Below, piece by piece: positions 1 through 7,860 of a DNA stretch of 9,543 nucleotides. The notes below the pieces were generated by a model. That model was not told the DNA's origin, made no database searches, and worked only from the letters and a program-made list of their open reading frames with translations. The stretch is from NCBI GenBank assembly GCA_030840615.1, contig JAVEEE010000205.1, positions 1 to 9,543 on the forward strand, given 5' to 3'. How positions within the stretch are numbered: position 1 is the first letter of the stretch; each line of letters opens with the position of its first letter. Both the position numbers and the translations under genes were made by a program. The stretch comes from Frankiaceae bacterium (GTDB lineage Bacteria; Actinomycetota; Actinomycetes; JAFAQI01).

Positions 1-117
1 AACACGTGGACGGGCAACACATGGACGGGCAACACGTGGTCGGGTAATACGTGGACCGGGAACACGTGGACGGGTAGCACGTGGACCGGCAGCACCTGGT
101 CGGGTGCGACATGGAAC
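1..117 (+). repeat. Tandem 15-bp coding repeats (about 8 copies)
   Basis: Eight consecutive 15-base units begin at 1, 16, 31, 46, 61, 76, 91 and 106. The general form is (A/G)(A/G)CACGTGG(A/T)C(C/G)GG followed by any base. Most copies hold CACGTGG, the exceptions being CACATGG, TACGTGG, CACCTGG and the diverged last unit with its stop codon. The array continues beyond the left edge. Because the unit is a multiple of three, copies can be gained or lost without a frameshift, giving a tail of variable length. Confidence 0.9.
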
Positions 118-120
118 TGA
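1..120 (+). CDS. 3' end of a repeat-tailed exported protein, probably an S8 (subtilisin-like) peptidase (partial)
   Basis: Only the last 39 codons are in the window, read in frame 1 and ending in TGA at 118-120. They encode seven pentapeptides of the form N/S-T-W-T/S-G and a closing A-T-W-N. No catalytic domain is visible. Tails of W-S-G-S/A-T pentapeptides ending in W-N are known at the C terminus of secreted subtilisin-family serine peptidases of actinobacteria, so that is the likeliest identity, but this is inferred from the tail alone. The strict 15-base periodicity without frame loss and the variation at third codon positions show that the stretch is translated. The following GNAT gene starts inside the last repeat, so the two may be co-transcribed. 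Another exported protein with a Trp-rich repeat tail is the alternative. Confidence 0.65.
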   Translation, partial: NTWTGNTWTGNTWSGNTWTGNTWTGSTWTGSTWSGATWN

Positions 121-899
121 CCATGCAGATGCCGACGGATGTCGAGGAGCTGCCGGCGCTGGCCGACCGGGCAGCCGGCTGGAGCGACGTGGTCGCCGAG
201 CTGACACGATCGTCCGCGGCGCGGGCTGCGGCTGGCGCGCTCTGGCAGCGGCCCGGTGCCGTCGGTGTTCTCTCGGGAGCTGCTCCGGTTGTCTGGGTGC
301 ACGGCGCCACGGACATCGAGGAGCTGCTCGACACGCTCGCGGACGCGCCGAGGGTCTATGAGACCTACGTCGCAACGGATCGCCCCGGAATCATCGCTGC
401 GTTGCAGACGACGGGTTGGACTGCCGCCGAGCTCATGGTTCAACTCGTCTGTGACGACCTGCCCGTGGTCGAGGTCGCTCCCGACCTGCCGGCGTTCACG
501 TTGCTCGGCCCGACGGATCTTCCGGACATGCGCGAACTGCTTCGGGCTCACGGTGGCGCAGACGACGACGTGCTGGAGAACGCCTACGGCGACGACTTCT
601 TCATCGCTGCCGCGCCGGTGTGGGTGCTCGGTGCACGCGCTGGCGACGGCCGGCTGGTCGCGATGGTCGCCGTACGCCGGCAGGCTCGTGCGGCGATGGG
701 CTTCGCGCTCGTCGTTGCCGACGACTGGCGCTCGCGTGGACTTGCCCGGGCAGCGGTCGCTGCCGGCCTTGCGCAGGCGTTCGCCGTCGGTGCGGAGTTC
801 GTCCACGTTCAGGCGGGTTCCGACAGCCGCGAGCTGCTCGTGGCCTGCGGCTTCACCGACGTGGGCAGCTGGCAGCGGATGGTCCGGTCGGGCCGCTAG
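111..899 (+). CDS. GNAT family N-acetyltransferase
   Basis: The 262-residue protein carries a C-terminal GNAT fold that would transfer an acetyl group from acetyl-CoA to an unknown amine. The acetyl-CoA binding motif A is clear: a beta strand (GFALVVAD), then the pyrophosphate loop R-S-R-G-L-A at residues 207-212 and a following helix (ARAAVAAGL). The late segment L-L-V-A-C-G-F-T-D-V-G is the usual GNAT motif B with the 'GF' turn. The N-terminal half (1-140) fits a second, degenerate GNAT-like or substrate domain. The ATG at 111 lies in the last repeat of the upstream gene and overlaps its stop. ATG at 123 (two bases after that TGA) and ATG at 129 are alternatives, and none has a strong ribosome binding site. 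A GTG at 81 would extend into the repeat array and is unlikely. Translational coupling to the upstream gene is plausible. The substrate cannot be told. Confidence 0.82.
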   Translation: MELTMQMPTDVEELPALADRAAGWSDVVAELTRSSAARAAAGALWQRPGAVGVLSGAAPVVWVHGATDIEELLDTLADAPRVYETYVATDRPGIIAALQTTGWTAAELMVQLVCDDLPVVEVAPDLPAFTLLGPTDLPDMRELLRAHGGADDDVLENAYGDDFFIAAAPVWVLGARAGDGRLVAMVAVRRQARAAMGFALVVADDWRSRGLARAAVAAGLAQAFAVGAEFVHVQAGSDSRELLVACGFTDVGSWQRMVRSGR

Positions 900-952
900 G
901 GGCCAAAAAAGTCCAGCACCTCACGCCTCGTGCCGACACAGACAAGACAGAC

Positions 953-959
953 AAGGAGG
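953..959 (+). promoter_or_regulatory. Ribosome binding site of the GGDEF-EAL gene
   Basis: AAGGAGG sits five bases before GTG at 965. It fixes the start in a frame that stays open for another 345 bases upstream, back into the GNAT gene. Confidence 0.85.
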
Positions 960-964
960 GTGAC

Positions 965-3526
965 GTGTCCACGCTGCGCTGGCAGCCGGTCCGCGACGGG
1001 TCGGCGCGTGCGGCTTTCAGCATCGGTGGGCCGCTCGCCCTCGCCGCCACCGGGCTGATTGTCGTCGCCTTCAGCCTTGCGCCGTTCCCTCGCCCTGCTC
1101 ACGTGCGGCTGCCTTGGGAGGCGTTGGCGGTGCTGTTCGCCGTCGCGCAAAGCAGCGTGCTCAACATTCAGATCAAGCGCCAGGCACGGTCGACCTCGCT
1201 GACCGACTGGCCATTCGTGTTCGGTCTGCTGCTGGTGTCGCCAGCCGGGTTCGTCCTCGCTCGCGTGCTCGGGGGACTAGCCGCCCAGCTCGTCGCCCGC
1301 CGTCAGTTTCGGGAGCCGCTCAAGCTGATTTTCAACACGATCACCTGTGCGGTCGAAGCTGGGCTCGGGCTCGTGGTCTTCTTGCTCCTCGACGGAGGGA
1401 GCGGCGCGCACGCACCGTGGGCCTGGGTCGCTGCGGCTTCTGCAGCCGTCGCCGCCAATGTCGTGAGCGCACTCGCCGTTTCCGTCCTCATCGGTCGGCT
1501 GGAACGCCGATTCTCGGTGCGTGAGCTGCTGGGCGTCGCAGGTGTCGCCGCGGTGCAGGGTGCCGCGATCTCAACCATCGGCCTCGTCGGTGCCATCGCG
1601 CTGCTGGTCAGCCCGTGGGCCGTCGTACCGCTCGCAGTGCTGTGTACGACGTTCGCCGTCGGTTATCGCGGTTATGCGCGGCTGTCCGAGCGGCACGAGA
1701 GTCTCGAGCGGCTCTACCGCTTCAGCCAGGTGGTCACGACGCATAGTGACAGCGAGCAGATCCTCCGCGGCATGTTGGAGCAGGTGTGCGAGCTGCTTGT
1801 CGCCGACGGGGCAGACCTGACGTTCTTCAGCGTCGACGACGACCCGCGCCCTGACGCCGAGGCATCACTTCGCCGCGGGCGGCCGCTGGTCCGCCGGCCG
1901 CCACGTCATGTGACGGCAGACTCGGGTTGGATCATCGACCGGCTCTGCCGCGACCAGCAGCCCATCATGTTCGCTCGCGGCACCCGCGATCTCGCGGCGC
2001 GGCACTGGCTGGACGGCGCCGGCATCAACGAAGCCATGATCGTGCCGCTACGCGGTGAGAACGGCGTCATCGCCGCGCTGACCGTCACCGATCGTCTAGG
2101 GGCTGCTCGCGGTTTCGACCGCGGTGACCTACAGCTGCTGGAGACGGTGGCCAACCACGCCTCGGTCGCCCTGCGTCACGGGCAGCTGATGGACCGGTTG
2201 CGGCACGACTCGTTGCACGACGCGCTGACGGGCATCCCGAACCGCACCTATCTGCAGGCCGAGGTCGACCGGCTGCTGGCCGACCTGGCGTCCGGCGGCG
2301 CACCGTTCGCGGTTGCGATGCTGGACCTCGACTCGTTCAAGGAGGTCAACGACACCCTGGGCCACCAGCAGGGTGACGCGTTGCTCTGCGAGGTCGCCGC
2401 TCGCCTCAGTGCTGCGGTCGCCGGTCGGGGTCTGGTCACTAGATTTGGTGGTGACGAGTTCGCGATTCTCTTCCCGAACTGCCGCAGCGACGACACGGCC
2501 GCGCGTCTCTGCCGGACGGTTCTCGAATTCCTCACGACACCTGTTCAGATCGACGGCACGGCGATCGACATGGGCGCATCGATGGGCGTGGCCCGTGCGC
2601 CGGAGCACGCCCGGACGTGTGACGAGCTGATCAAGCGGGCCGACGTCGCGATGTATGTCGCGAAGCAAGCAGGTCGCGAAGTCGTGGTCTTCGACCAGAC
2701 GCAGGACACGAGCTCACCCAGCCGGCTGGTTTTGGTTGCTGCCCTCCGTCAGGCCATCAGTGACGGTGCGCTCGACATCCACGTGCAGCCGCAGATGCAG
2801 CTCGACACCGAACGGGTCGTGAGCGTCGAGGCGCTGGTCCGCTGGACCGACCCGGAGCGCGGTGTGATCCCGCCGGACGAGTTCATCCCACTGGCGGAGC
2901 GGAGCGGCCTCATCCGCCCGCTCACCGACGTCGTACTCGAGAAGGCCATCGCCGCGTGTGCGGCGTGGCAACGCCACGCGCCCGGCGTAGCCGTCGCGGT
3001 GAACCTGTCTGCGCGTTCTCTGCACGACGAGGGACTCGACGACCAGATCGAGCGCATCCTCCGCCGGCACCGGTTGTCGCCGCGTCTGTTGACGCTGGAG
3101 ATCACCGAGAGCAGCGTCATGGCCGACCCCGCCAGCACCCTCGGGCTGCTGCACCGGCTCCGGCTACAAGGTGTGCGCCTGTCGATCGACGACTTCGGAA
3201 CTGGCTACTCGTCCTTGTCCTACCTGCGCCGGCTCCCCGTGCAGGAGGTCAAGGTCGACCGGACGTTCGTGCAGCGGATGCATCAAGAAGCTGACGACGC
3301 CGCGATCGTCCGCTCGATCGTCGAGCTTGCCCGCACGCTCGAGCTCACCGTGGTCGCCGAGGGCGTCGAGAACGCCGAGGTCTGGGGGCTGCTGCGGGAG
3401 ATGCGCTGCGACATCGCGCAGGGCTATTTCCTTGCCCGGCCGATGCCGGTGGCGGAGTTCGCCGCCTGGCACCGGACGATCCAGACCGGTGGGCAGCATC
3501 AGCGGCTCGCGGTCGTCGAGACCTGA
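965..3526 (+). CDS. Membrane-bound GAF-GGDEF-EAL protein (putative diguanylate cyclase/phosphodiesterase)
   Basis: The 853-residue protein would make cyclic di-GMP from GTP (GGDEF) and/or cleave it to pGpG (EAL) at the inner face of the membrane. Residues about 15-240 hold six or seven hydrophobic segments, a sensor-like membrane domain. Residues about 245-405 form a GAF-like domain. The GGDEF domain follows with an intact G-G-D-E-F at 495-499. The EAL domain has every signature: E-A-L at 622-624, N-L-S-A-R, I-T-E-S, D-D-F-G-T-G (Asp 742/743), A-E-G-V-E (Glu 799) and Q-G-Y-F-L-A-R-P (from 819). Both active sites therefore look competent. The inhibitory I-site (RxxD, nine residues before GGDEF) is absent and reads A-G-R-G, so product inhibition through that site is not expected. 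The GTG start is set by AAGGAGG. The gene stands between the GNAT gene and tRNA-Ala. The net activity and the signal sensed cannot be read from sequence. Confidence 0.93.
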   Translation: MSTLRWQPVRDGSARAAFSIGGPLALAATGLIVVAFSLAPFPRPAHVRLPWEALAVLFAVAQSSVLNIQIKRQARSTSLTDWPFVFGLLLVSPAGFVLARVLGGLAAQLVARRQFREPLKLIFNTITCAVEAGLGLVVFLLLDGGSGAHAPWAWVAAASAAVAANVVSALAVSVLIGRLERRFSVRELLGVAGVAAVQGAAISTIGLVGAIALLVSPWAVVPLAVLCTTFAVGYRGYARLSERHESLERLYRFSQVVTTHSDSEQILRGMLEQVCELLVADGADLTFFSVDDDPRPDAEASLRRGRPLVRRPPRHVTADSGWIIDRLCRDQQPIMFARGTRDLAARHWLDGAGINEAMIVPLRGENGVIAALTVTDRLGAARGFDRGDLQLLETVANHASVALRHGQLMDRLRHDSLHDALTGIPNRTYLQAEVDRLLADLASGGAPFAVAMLDLDSFKEVNDTLGHQQGDALLCEVAARLSAAVAGRGLVTRFGGDEFAILFPNCRSDDTAARLCRTVLEFLTTPVQIDGTAIDMGASMGVARAPEHARTCDELIKRADVAMYVAKQAGREVVVFDQTQDTSSPSRLVLVAALRQAISDGALDIHVQPQMQLDTERVVSVEALVRWTDPERGVIPPDEFIPLAERSGLIRPLTDVVLEKAIAACAAWQRHAPGVAVAVNLSARSLHDEGLDDQIERILRRHRLSPRLLTLEITESSVMADPASTLGLLHRLRLQGVRLSIDDFGTGYSSLSYLRRLPVQEVKVDRTFVQRMHQEADDAAIVRSIVELARTLELTVVAEGVENAEVWGLLREMRCDIAQGYFLARPMPVAEFAAWHRTIQTGGQHQRLAVVET

Positions 3527-3542
3527 GCTGAGCCGGTCCGGC

Positions 3543-3548
3543 TAGACT
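3543..3548 (+). promoter_or_regulatory. Possible -10 element for tRNA-Ala
   Basis: TAGACT fits the TANNNT -10 form and lies 13 bases before the tRNA 5' end, a usual distance for a stable-RNA promoter. I find no convincing -35 hexamer at 16-18 bases upstream, where the sequence is still the end of the GGDEF-EAL gene. Confidence 0.35.
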
Positions 3549-3561
3549 GACCGCTGTTTCC

Positions 3562-3637
<76 letters not shown>

Positions 3638-3690
3638 GAACGCGCAGGTCATCGGCCGAGGTATGGCGTTCGTCTGTCAGGCTGAGCCGC

Positions 3691-6033
3691 GTGTGGGAGC
3701 AGCCGTTCGGCACGGTGCTGCGCAGCCTGCGCGAGAGTGCCCTCCTCAGCCAGGAGGCGTTGGCCGCGCGTGCCCAGCTCAGCACGCGGACGGTCAGCGA
3801 CCTCGAACGCGGTGTCAACAAGACCGCACGTCGGTTCACCGCCGACCTTCTCGCGAATGCGCTTGGTCTCGAAGGTACTGACCGCGGACGGTTCCTCGCC
3901 CTCGCAGCTGGGCGGCCGCCGTCGTCCTTGCCGACTCCCTCTCGGGAGCAGGCCGACAGGGTCCGCCACGAGCCGCTCATCGGACGCGACGACGAGGTCG
4001 CCGCCTTGCAGCGTCTGCTCGACGACGGCGTCCGCCTGCTCACCCTGACGGGGGCCGGCGGTGTCGGTAAGACGCGGTTGTCCCGTGAACTTCTCCAGTC
4101 GTCCGCGATCGGCGAAACAGTGTTCGTCGACCTCGCGACGCTCGATGACCCGGAACTCGTCGCCTCCGTGGTCGCACGCGCCCTTGGGCTCGCGGATTCG
4201 CCGGACACGCTGCTCCGCGATGCAGCGACGAGCCTCGCCGGGCGACGCGGGCTCGTCGTACTCGACAACGCCGAGCACGTCCTCGCCGCCGCCGCGGCGG
4301 TAGCCCAGGCACTGACGGCGACGACGCTGGTGACGGTGGTGACGAGCCGTACGCCGCTGCACGTCGCGGGTGAGCACATCGTCCCGGTGTCCCCGCTGCC
4401 CGCCGCCGGAGCCGCAGAGCTGTTCGCAACGCGCTCTGCTGCTGTCACCGGGGAGCGGCCGCACGACTCCGACGATCGGATCGTTGCGGAGATCTGCCGA
4501 CGACTCGACGGTTTGCCGCTCGCCATCGAGCTCGCCGCGGCCCGATCGCGACTGCTCTCTCCCGAAGAGCTGCTCGACCGGCTCGACCTCGACCTGCTCA
4601 CGGTCAGGCAGGCCGGCGTGCCCGAGCGGCAGCGCACGATGCGCGCGCTCGTGGGGTGGAGCCATGACCTGCTGACATCGGACGAACAGGCTGTCTTCGC
4701 GGCCTGCGCGGTGTTTCGAGGTGGCTTCGACGCGACGAGCGCGGCCCGCGTGATCGGCCGCGACTGCCTCGACGAGCTCGAGGCCTTGCTCGATGCGAGC
4801 CTGCTCACGCTCCAGCGAGACAGTGACCGGCCGCGGCTTCGGATGCTCGAGACGATCGCGCAGTACGCCGCTGAACGGCTCGCTGACCGGGTCGACGCCG
4901 ATGATGTACGACTACGGCACATCGATTGGTGCACCGACCTCGCAGCGGAGGCGGGCCAGGCGCTCATCGGCGTGGAACAGGGGGCCTGGCTCACCCGCCT
5001 GGAGACTGAGCACGACAACGTGCGAGCCGCATTAGCGGAAGCACTGCGACTGCCCGAAGACCCCGCGCACCGAGCCGTGCGGATCGCTGCCGGCATGTGG
5101 CGCTTCTGGTACCTGCGCGGGCATCTCACCGAGGGCCGCCGCTGGCTGGAGCAAGTCCTCGCTCGACCGGAGCCGCAGATCCGCGAAGACTCGGTCGCGT
5201 ATGCCCTCGTGCAGTACGGCGCCGGCGTACTCACGTGGTTGGGCGGCGATCCGGACGCAGCCGACGCGTTGGCGCGCGGCGCCATGGATCGGTTGACCAC
5301 GCTCGACGAGCGCGCACAGGCCGCGAACGCCGGAATGCTCGTGGGCATGGTCGCGCAGTACCGCGGTGATCGGATCGGTGCAGACGAGCATTTTCGGGCC
5401 GCGCTGGACATCGGCCGCGAGCTGCACGATCAGCGAGTAGTCGCGGTGGCGCTGATCAATCTCGGTGGCCTTGCAACCGAGGCAGGTGACGACTCGACAG
5501 GTGAGCAGCTGTTGGCCGAGAGCTTGGCGGAGTTCCGCGCGCTTGGTGACACGCGCAGCGCCGCCGACGTTCTCGCCACGCTCGGCGAGATCGCCCGCCG
5601 GCAGGAACGGCCCGACGATGCAGCGGCGCTGTTTGCCCAATGCCTTACCGCTTTTCTTGAACTTGGCGACCGCACCGGCGAAAGCGAATGCCGTCAGGCG
5701 CTCGCCCGGCTCGCCACGCAGCGCGACGACGCCGCTGCCGCAACAGCGCAGTGGGCGCAGGTGCTGCAGATCAGCACCGACATCGCCGACCCATGGGGTC
5801 GCGCTGCGGCTCGTACCGGCCTCGCGGTCCTGGCCGAACGGGCAGGTGACACCGCCGCGGCCGATCGCTACCTGCACGCACTCGACCTGAACCGCGACCT
5901 CGAGCATCAGGCCGGGATCATCGCCTGCCTGGAGGGCCTAACCCGGCTAGCGGAGCAGGCTGGCGACGAGCCCGCCGCGCAGCGTTGGCGCGGCGAGCTC
6001 GTCGTTGTTACCTCCGGCGCACCTGCCGGGTGA
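3691..6033 (+). CDS. XRE-type HTH / NB-ARC-like ATPase / TPR regulator (STAND family)
   Basis: This 780-residue protein has the layout of large actinobacterial signal-transduction ATPases of the STAND/AfsR-like kind. Residues about 5-62 are an XRE-type helix-turn-helix (L-S-Q-E-A-L-A, then T-V-S-D-L-E-R-G-V). The NTPase follows with P-loop G-A-G-G-V-G-K-T at 121-128, Walker B L-V-V-L-D-N at about 188-193, T-S-R-T-P-L at 218-223 and G-L-P-L-A at 274-278. A winged-helix-like segment begins near 311 (E-R-Q-R-T-M-R-A-L-V-G-W-S). From about 460 to the end run TPR-like helical pairs (G-D-x-x-G-A-D-E-H-F-R-A-A-L type). Such proteins usually bind DNA through the HTH when ligand or ATP changes the repeat domain. 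GTG at 691 of kilobase 3 (position 3691) gives the N terminus expected for the family (W-E-Q-P-F-G-T-V-L-R). Further upstream the frame runs into tRNA-Ala. The ribosome binding site is weak. There is no BTAD domain. The target is unknown. Confidence 0.88.
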   Translation: MWEQPFGTVLRSLRESALLSQEALAARAQLSTRTVSDLERGVNKTARRFTADLLANALGLEGTDRGRFLALAAGRPPSSLPTPSREQADRVRHEPLIGRDDEVAALQRLLDDGVRLLTLTGAGGVGKTRLSRELLQSSAIGETVFVDLATLDDPELVASVVARALGLADSPDTLLRDAATSLAGRRGLVVLDNAEHVLAAAAAVAQALTATTLVTVVTSRTPLHVAGEHIVPVSPLPAAGAAELFATRSAAVTGERPHDSDDRIVAEICRRLDGLPLAIELAAARSRLLSPEELLDRLDLDLLTVRQAGVPERQRTMRALVGWSHDLLTSDEQAVFAACAVFRGGFDATSAARVIGRDCLDELEALLDASLLTLQRDSDRPRLRMLETIAQYAAERLADRVDADDVRLRHIDWCTDLAAEAGQALIGVEQGAWLTRLETEHDNVRAALAEALRLPEDPAHRAVRIAAGMWRFWYLRGHLTEGRRWLEQVLARPEPQIREDSVAYALVQYGAGVLTWLGGDPDAADALARGAMDRLTTLDERAQAANAGMLVGMVAQYRGDRIGADEHFRAALDIGRELHDQRVVAVALINLGGLATEAGDDSTGEQLLAESLAEFRALGDTRSAADVLATLGEIARRQERPDDAAALFAQCLTAFLELGDRTGESECRQALARLATQRDDAAAATAQWAQVLQISTDIADPWGRAAARTGLAVLAERAGDTAAADRYLHALDLNRDLEHQAGIIACLEGLTRLAEQAGDEPAAQRWRGELVVVTSGAPAG

Positions 6034-6041
6034 GGGTTGCG

Positions 6042-6542
6042 TCAGCCGAGCAGCCGGCGGACCGCATCCTCCACTGACTTCCCATGAATGACCGCACGGT
6101 CGGCGGCTCTGATCTGCTCGTGGGCAGCGTTGCCGTCCCAAAGGTGGTCCTGCGATTCGGCGATGCTGTTCTGGATCTGCTCGCTGGCGTTCAGCCCGCC
6201 GAGCTGCTGTCCGGTGTGTGCGAGCTGCTCGGGGCTCGCGTGCATCACGCCATCGATGAACTGTTGCGCCTGTTCGCCGGCGCTCGCCATATGCGGCGCA
6301 TGCTCGGCGATGGCCATTCCACTGGTGTAGTTCTCCGACGCCGTGCCAACCGCCTGGTTGACCTGCTCCATCACCGACGACCCACCCATGGTGGGGAACT
6401 GGTCTGCTGCACCGGCGACGTCGTGCGCGCCGCTGATGTCGAGAAGCTGGTGCGGGTCGGCGCCGAGGTCGGACAGGTCACTTGAGGTGGTGCCGCCGAG
6501 AAGTTCGTGAACGAAGTCGCTGATCGCGTCGAAGATGGCCAT
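6042..6542 (-). CDS. Hypothetical helical protein (166 aa) downstream of the PspC-like gene
   Basis: I do not recognise this family. The product has 166 residues, no signal peptide and no membrane segment, and looks largely alpha-helical. It is rich in Ala, Gln, Ser, Asp/Glu and His (about ten His). It opens with an amphipathic stretch (MAIFDAISDFVHELLGG) and has a low-complexity middle with M-G-G-S-S. The start is well supported: AAGGAG (6548-6553 on the reverse strand) lies five bases before ATG at 6542. The same frame stays open 33 codons further up to 6641, but that part overlaps the end of the upstream gene and has no comparable site. It follows the PspC-like gene by 41 bp on the same strand, so the two are probably one transcript and may work together. 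It converges on the STAND gene with 8 bp between stop codons. Confidence 0.82.
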   Translation of the reverse strand: MAIFDAISDFVHELLGGTTSSDLSDLGADPHQLLDISGAHDVAGAADQFPTMGGSSVMEQVNQAVGTASENYTSGMAIAEHAPHMASAGEQAQQFIDGVMHASPEQLAHTGQQLGGLNASEQIQNSIAESQDHLWDGNAAHEQIRAADRAVIHGKSVEDAVRRLLG

Positions 6543-6547
6543 GTCTA

Positions 6548-6553
6548 CTCCTT
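6548..6553 (-). promoter_or_regulatory. Ribosome binding site deciding the start of the 166-aa gene
   Basis: On the reverse strand AAGGAG is followed by five bases and ATG. It favours ATG at 6542 over the longer open frame that begins at 6641. Confidence 0.8.
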
Positions 6554-6583
6554 GGGTGGATGCGTGTTGGGTGAGTGCGACAG

Positions 6584-7570
6584 TCAGTGGGTTGGCGAAG
6601 CGCTTGCGGAGTTCAACTCGCGGACGAGCGCGGTCTCCCACGGCAGGCCCATCGACCCGAGGAAGTTCATGCGCACACTGCGCATCAGCAGGGCCGCGAG
6701 GGAGAACCCACCGACCAGGCCGAGGTAGGCGTTGGGCGCGAGCATGATGTCGCCGTCGGCGGTGTGCAGTACGACGTAGCGCGTGAGCATGTACTTGCGG
6801 ACGCTGACTCCCGTGATGTCACGGCGCGGGACCACGATCGAGTTCGGGTTGCCGAGCGGCTTGCGCAAGCGGTCCAGTTCCTCGGTCGTGATCGCGCGGT
6901 AAACGCGTCGCGCGAGCGGTATGGGACGCCAGAAGCCGACGACGCGCCACGCGTCGAGCAACACGGAGAGGAAGCGGGACAACCCCGGCACGACGCCCGG
7001 CTTGTTGTGCGACTCGGTCAGGAAGACCACGTAGTCCGGGTAGATGTAGAGCTTGCCGAACGGCATCCGCGTCGCGTAGTACCCCGGGTCACGGTTGCCC
7101 GGCATCTGCAGCCCGGTCAGGACGACGCCGGTGAGGTCGGCCGAGTAGGTCGGCTGTGGCGTGGGTTGGGTCCCCCAGAGGTAGCGGACGAAGTCCTTGA
7201 GTCGCGCTTGCTCCGGTGTGTCTTCAGCGGTGGCGGTCGGCGCAGCAGCTGGCGCGGCCGCAGGGCCGACCGGCGGCTGGATCGGCACGCTGACGGTGGC
7301 GGTCGCAGGCGTGGTCGTCGGACGCCCGTTCTGCGCGAGCTTCCACCAGCAGGCCAGGTAGCAGACGATCGGCACCCAGGCGATGACTGACAGACCGGCT
7401 GCGGCAGCCACCAAGACCGCACCTGTCCAGGCGAGGCGCAGCAGCCCGACCGGAATGTTGGTGCGGCCGGCGATCGTCGCCGCGACACCGCCGACCCAGC
7501 GTTGCGGCGCTGCCGGGGTGCTCTCAGATGAGGCGGGGGAATCGATCGGTCGGGTGGTCGGTGCGGTCAT
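6584..7570 (-). CDS. PspC-like domain membrane protein with extra C-terminal domain
   Basis: The 328-residue protein starts with a Ser/Pro/Thr-rich cytoplasmic tail (1-22). A PspC-like domain follows (about 24-80): R-W-V-G-G-V-A-A-T-I-A-G, then N-I-P-V-G-L-L-R-L-A-W and two hydrophobic helices at about 44-60 and 62-78. This resembles PspC ('GGVCxGLAxxxGxxxxxVRL'), a membrane component of envelope-stress responses. Next comes an Ala/Pro/Thr linker (about 84-112) and a 215-residue domain I cannot assign. In it, strand-like stretches (KLYIYPDYVVFL, VVPRRDITGVSV, YVVLHTADGDIML) suggest a beta-rich, perhaps PH-like fold. This is inference only. A hydrophobic segment near 291-303 could touch the membrane. 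The ATG at 7570 has AAGGGAGG (7577-7584, reverse) six bases upstream. It heads a two-gene unit with the 166-residue protein. Canonical PspC proteins are far shorter, so this is a fusion. Confidence 0.82.
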   Translation of the reverse strand: MTAPTTRPIDSPASSESTPAAPQRWVGGVAATIAGRTNIPVGLLRLAWTGAVLVAAAAGLSVIAWVPIVCYLACWWKLAQNGRPTTTPATATVSVPIQPPVGPAAAPAAAPTATAEDTPEQARLKDFVRYLWGTQPTPQPTYSADLTGVVLTGLQMPGNRDPGYYATRMPFGKLYIYPDYVVFLTESHNKPGVVPGLSRFLSVLLDAWRVVGFWRPIPLARRVYRAITTEELDRLRKPLGNPNSIVVPRRDITGVSVRKYMLTRYVVLHTADGDIMLAPNAYLGLVGGFSLAALLMRSVRMNFLGSMGLPWETALVRELNSASASPTH

Positions 7571-7761
7571 TGGGTCCCTCCCTTGTCGCCAGGCACGAGG
7601 CTGGCTGTCGGGAACAATGATTCGCGGGGAGAGGATCCGTCACCATGAAGGAAGCCCACATGAAGGGGCACAGGAAGGGGAGACAGTTCTCCCTTATCCA
7701 CGCAAACCCGACGGTGGGGACCGGTGGGCGGATGCTTGCAATGTCCGGACGCAAGACCCGT
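7571..7761. other. Intergenic stretch upstream of the PspC-like gene
   Basis: No secure gene is seen here. It holds the AAGGGAGG ribosome binding site of the PspC-like gene (7577-7584, reverse), a weak hairpin (GCCAG 7588-7592 with CTGGC 7601-7605) and presumably that gene's promoter, although I find no clear -10/-35 pair. A forward small open frame begins inside it at 7645 and is listed separately. Confidence 0.5.
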
Positions 7762-7860
7762 TCACAACGCGAGATGGAGCCGGAGTGCCTCGTCGATCTC
7801 TTGCATCAAGTCAACGGGCAGGCGACCGATGCTCGCACCTACTCGGAGAACATCAATTGA
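7645..7860 (+). CDS. Doubtful small ORF, 71 aa, antisense to the mazF remnant
   Basis: This forward frame starts with ATG at 7645. A second ATG at 7660 follows AAGGAA. It encodes a short basic peptide beginning MKEAHMKGHRKGRQF, with no recognisable motif and no signal peptide. Codon choice is less GC-rich at third positions than in the neighbouring genes, and the second half lies antisense to the mazF remnant, whose frame is better supported. AGAGGA before the first ATG is a fair but distant ribosome binding site. It could be a genuine small gene or a chance frame in decaying DNA, and I lean to chance. Confidence 0.2.
   Translation: MKEAHMKGHRKGRQFSLIHANPTVGTGGRMLAMSGRKTRSQREMEPECLVDLLHQVNGQATDARTYSENIN

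Noticed and set aside
1..117. CRISPR array
   Set aside because: Units are 15 bases, contiguous and without spacers, and they translate as pentapeptide repeats.
620..964. N-terminal extension of the GGDEF-EAL protein
   Set aside because: It overlaps the GNAT gene in another frame, and AAGGAGG before GTG at 965 gives a better start.
900..964. Riboswitch upstream of the GGDEF-EAL gene
   Set aside because: The 65-bp gap has no cyclic di-GMP (GEMM-type) aptamer features and no stable hairpin I could draw.
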